Shown here one piece after another: positions 62,951-64,000 of a stretch of 64,000 bases of DNA. Source of the stretch: JABAAW01 sp965216605 (GTDB taxonomy: Bacteria; Pseudomonadota; Alphaproteobacteria; JABAAW01); NCBI GenBank assembly GCA_965216605.1, contig CBDCGG010000002.1:620001-684000 (forward strand), written 5' to 3'. The notes beneath the pieces are model-generated. The model was not told the DNA's origin. It saw only the letters and a list, made by a program, of their open reading frames with translations, and did no database searches. A program made the position numbers and the translations under genes. Position 1 is the stretch's first letter. Every line of letters begins with the position of its first letter.

Positions 62951-62986
62951 TGGGGAGGAGTCGAAAGACTTCTCCCCAATGTTTTT
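62951..62986 (+). terminator. rho-independent terminator of the DUF4212-symporter operon
   Basis: GGGGAGGAGTC (62951-62961), loop GAAA, GACTTCTCCCC (62966-62976): an 11-bp stem with one G-U pair and a stable tetraloop, then AATG and six T residues. It is 54 bases after the symporter stop and is the clearest terminator in the window. Confidence 0.85.
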
Positions 62987-63329
62987 TGTTAGTAATTTAA
63001 ACAGCGTTTTTTGCTGACATTTTGTTTTTTTGGATGAGATGATGTTGGAGTTCTTCGATACGGTTATTTTCATATACCGAACTATCTTTTAGGTGCTTTG
63101 TCTTACACTTGTTTCGGTGTTTTTCTGCTGGATATTTTTTTCGGCCCGGGCAGCAGCAATCCGATTTGTCGGGCTTTTCATCGTGTTGTGGACCCTTATT
63201 TTCGTTTTCTTGCGCCGATCACGCCTGGGTTTATGCCGTTGTTTTTGTTACCTCTTTACGCGGCGTTTTGGCCTTTTTTATTGCGGTTTGTTTTTTATAT
63301 TGTTCTTTCTTACTACGAGCTTGCGCCGA

Positions 63330-63510
63330 CATTGTCTTGAGCGCATGCGCTATGGCGGGGGGAGCGCAATTTTTACGGATGCAAAACAAACGCGCGCTTG
63401 CGCGCGTGGGGGTGTGGGGGGTTTCCAACCCCCCACAAAAAGCGCGCCGCGAGCGGGCGCGTAAGCGCCTTCTACGCACTCGCGCGTTAGCGCGAGGTGC
63501 GTAGCCCTTC
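63330..63510 (-). repeat. palindromic modular repeat near the mutS 3' end
   Basis: The 632-bp interval between the symporter and mutS has no convincing gene. After the terminator and about 340 bases of T-rich, featureless sequence comes a minus-oriented modular repeat: TTTACGGATGCAAAACAAAC, a CGCGCGCTTGCGCGCG hairpin, GTGGGGGGTTTCCAACCCCCCAC, GCGCGTAAGCGCC, TTCTACGCACTCGCGCGTTA and GCGAGGTGCGTAGCC. Confidence 0.75.
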
Positions 63511-63529
63511 CTGTTTCTTCGCTATCTCA

Positions 63530-64000
63530 TCACTCTCGCGCTGCCATTTTCTTCAAAGCATACAGCTCCTCCAATGCCTCCTTCGGTGTCAAGGCATCCG
63601 GCTCAATTTCCCCCAAAGCCTCCAGCAATACCTGCGCCCGCTCATACAAAACCTCGTCAGCAGAAGATTCCTGCAACGCAGGCGGCGTAAAACTTCCAGT
63701 CGAATCTCGATGCGCCGCGTTTTTCTCCAACTCGAACAGAATCTTTCGCGCTCGCACAAGAATAGAGCGCGGCAAACCCGCACGCTTGGCAACCTCGATG
63801 CCGTAAGAACGCCCGCTCGATCCCTCTGCTACCTTGTAAGTGAAGGTGATCGACTCGCCCTCCTCGATGATCGTCATATGCAAGGTCGCCAGCGCGGGCA
63901 AGCTCTCGTCTAACACCGTGAGCTCGTGGTAGTGGGTGGCAAACAACGCCCTCGCCCCTGTCTTGCGCACAAGATGCTCGACGACCGCCCAAGCAATGGC
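63530..64000 (-). CDS. mutS: DNA mismatch repair protein MutS (5' part outside window)
   Basis: Only the C-terminal 156 residues are seen; the frame is open to the window edge. Reading on the minus strand, AIAWAVVEHL begins at the edge, followed by ALFATHYHELTVLDE (ATPase motif IV region with the THYHEL signature), VAEGSSGRSYGIEVAKRAGLP and the helix-turn-helix dimerisation region RSILVRARKILFELE. A 40-residue tail containing APPAL-type linker residues ends the protein. The visible part is intact, which is relevant because the window shows many tandem repeats. Confidence 0.93.
   Translation of the reverse strand, partial: AIAWAVVEHLVRKTGARALFATHYHELTVLDESLPALATLHMTIIEEGESITFTYKVAEGSSGRSYGIEVAKRAGLPRSILVRARKILFELEKNAAHRDSTGSFTPPALQESSADEVLYERAQVLLEALGEIEPDALTPKEALEELYALKKMAARE

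Noticed and set aside
63093..63504. Overlapping frames of 80-130 codons between the symporter and mutS
   Set aside because: They overlap each other in different frames, are Phe/Leu/Arg-rich translations of T-rich DNA, run into the palindromic repeat and lack ribosome-binding sites.
1..64000. CRISPR arrays, tRNA and rRNA genes
   Set aside because: No regularly spaced identical repeats with unique spacers, no cloverleaf-like GC-rich 75-mers with CCA-type ends and no rRNA-like stretches were recognised while reading; small RNAs cannot be excluded by eye.

Overview
The window reads as a chromosomal segment of an alphaproteobacterium with roughly balanced GC. This rests on gene order: gpmI, envC, ctpA, divergent polysaccharide deacetylase, rppH; and an atpHAGDC cluster without atpBEF beside it. 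No rRNA, tRNA or CRISPR array was recognised, so placement below class level is not attempted. Short tandem repeats, palindrome-rich intergenic repeats, small AT-rich insertions and several frameshifted genes suggest a genome undergoing slippage, repeat spread and some erosion.

Layout. 1-7720 (+): partial gpmI, then envC, ctpA, a periplasmic deacetylase-like protein, rppH and uvrB. 7854-8963 (-): a polyprenyl-phosphate sugar-1-phosphate transferase. 9186-12008 (+): a three-gene ABC importer (TrpXYZ-like), followed by ssb. 12626-16353: an AT-richer island with a PD-(D/E)XK-like nuclease, an adenine DNA methyltransferase, a protein with a nucleoside-deoxyribosyltransferase/TIR-like C-terminal domain, a small SNase-like protein and an unknown protein; it looks like a compact defence island. 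16439-18823: a pteridine-reductase-like SDR divergent from a corrinoid protein plus DUF1638 pair. 19316-22750 (-): a peptide ABC importer (two permeases and a binding protein, no ATPase in view).

23018-33965 (+) is the most striking part: six consecutive paralogues of membrane-anchored arylsulfate sulfotransferase (ASST), with near-identical spacers and mosaic sequence relationships, followed by a small lipoprotein. Then come argG, a TolC-like outer-membrane protein with a metallo-beta-lactamase-fold partner (all -), and a two-gene glycosylation pair (TPR/OGT-like transferase and Maf/DUF115 protein, +).

42283-49492 is a region of repeats and insertions. A decayed GmrSD-like (DUF262/DUF1524) gene lies between inverted copies of a palindromic repeat. 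The ATP synthase operon (atpH-A-G, then D-C, all -) is split between atpG and atpD by about 2.7 kb holding a frameshifted DUF1640-like gene and a methyltransferase-HNH fusion gene bounded by 35-bp inverted repeats.

52759-64000: cytochrome c', trkH, an alaS locus of full length whose middle third is shredded by frameshifts, tsaD, gpsA, an unknown gene, a DUF4212/sodium:solute symporter pair with a clear terminator, another palindromic repeat, and the 3' end of mutS.
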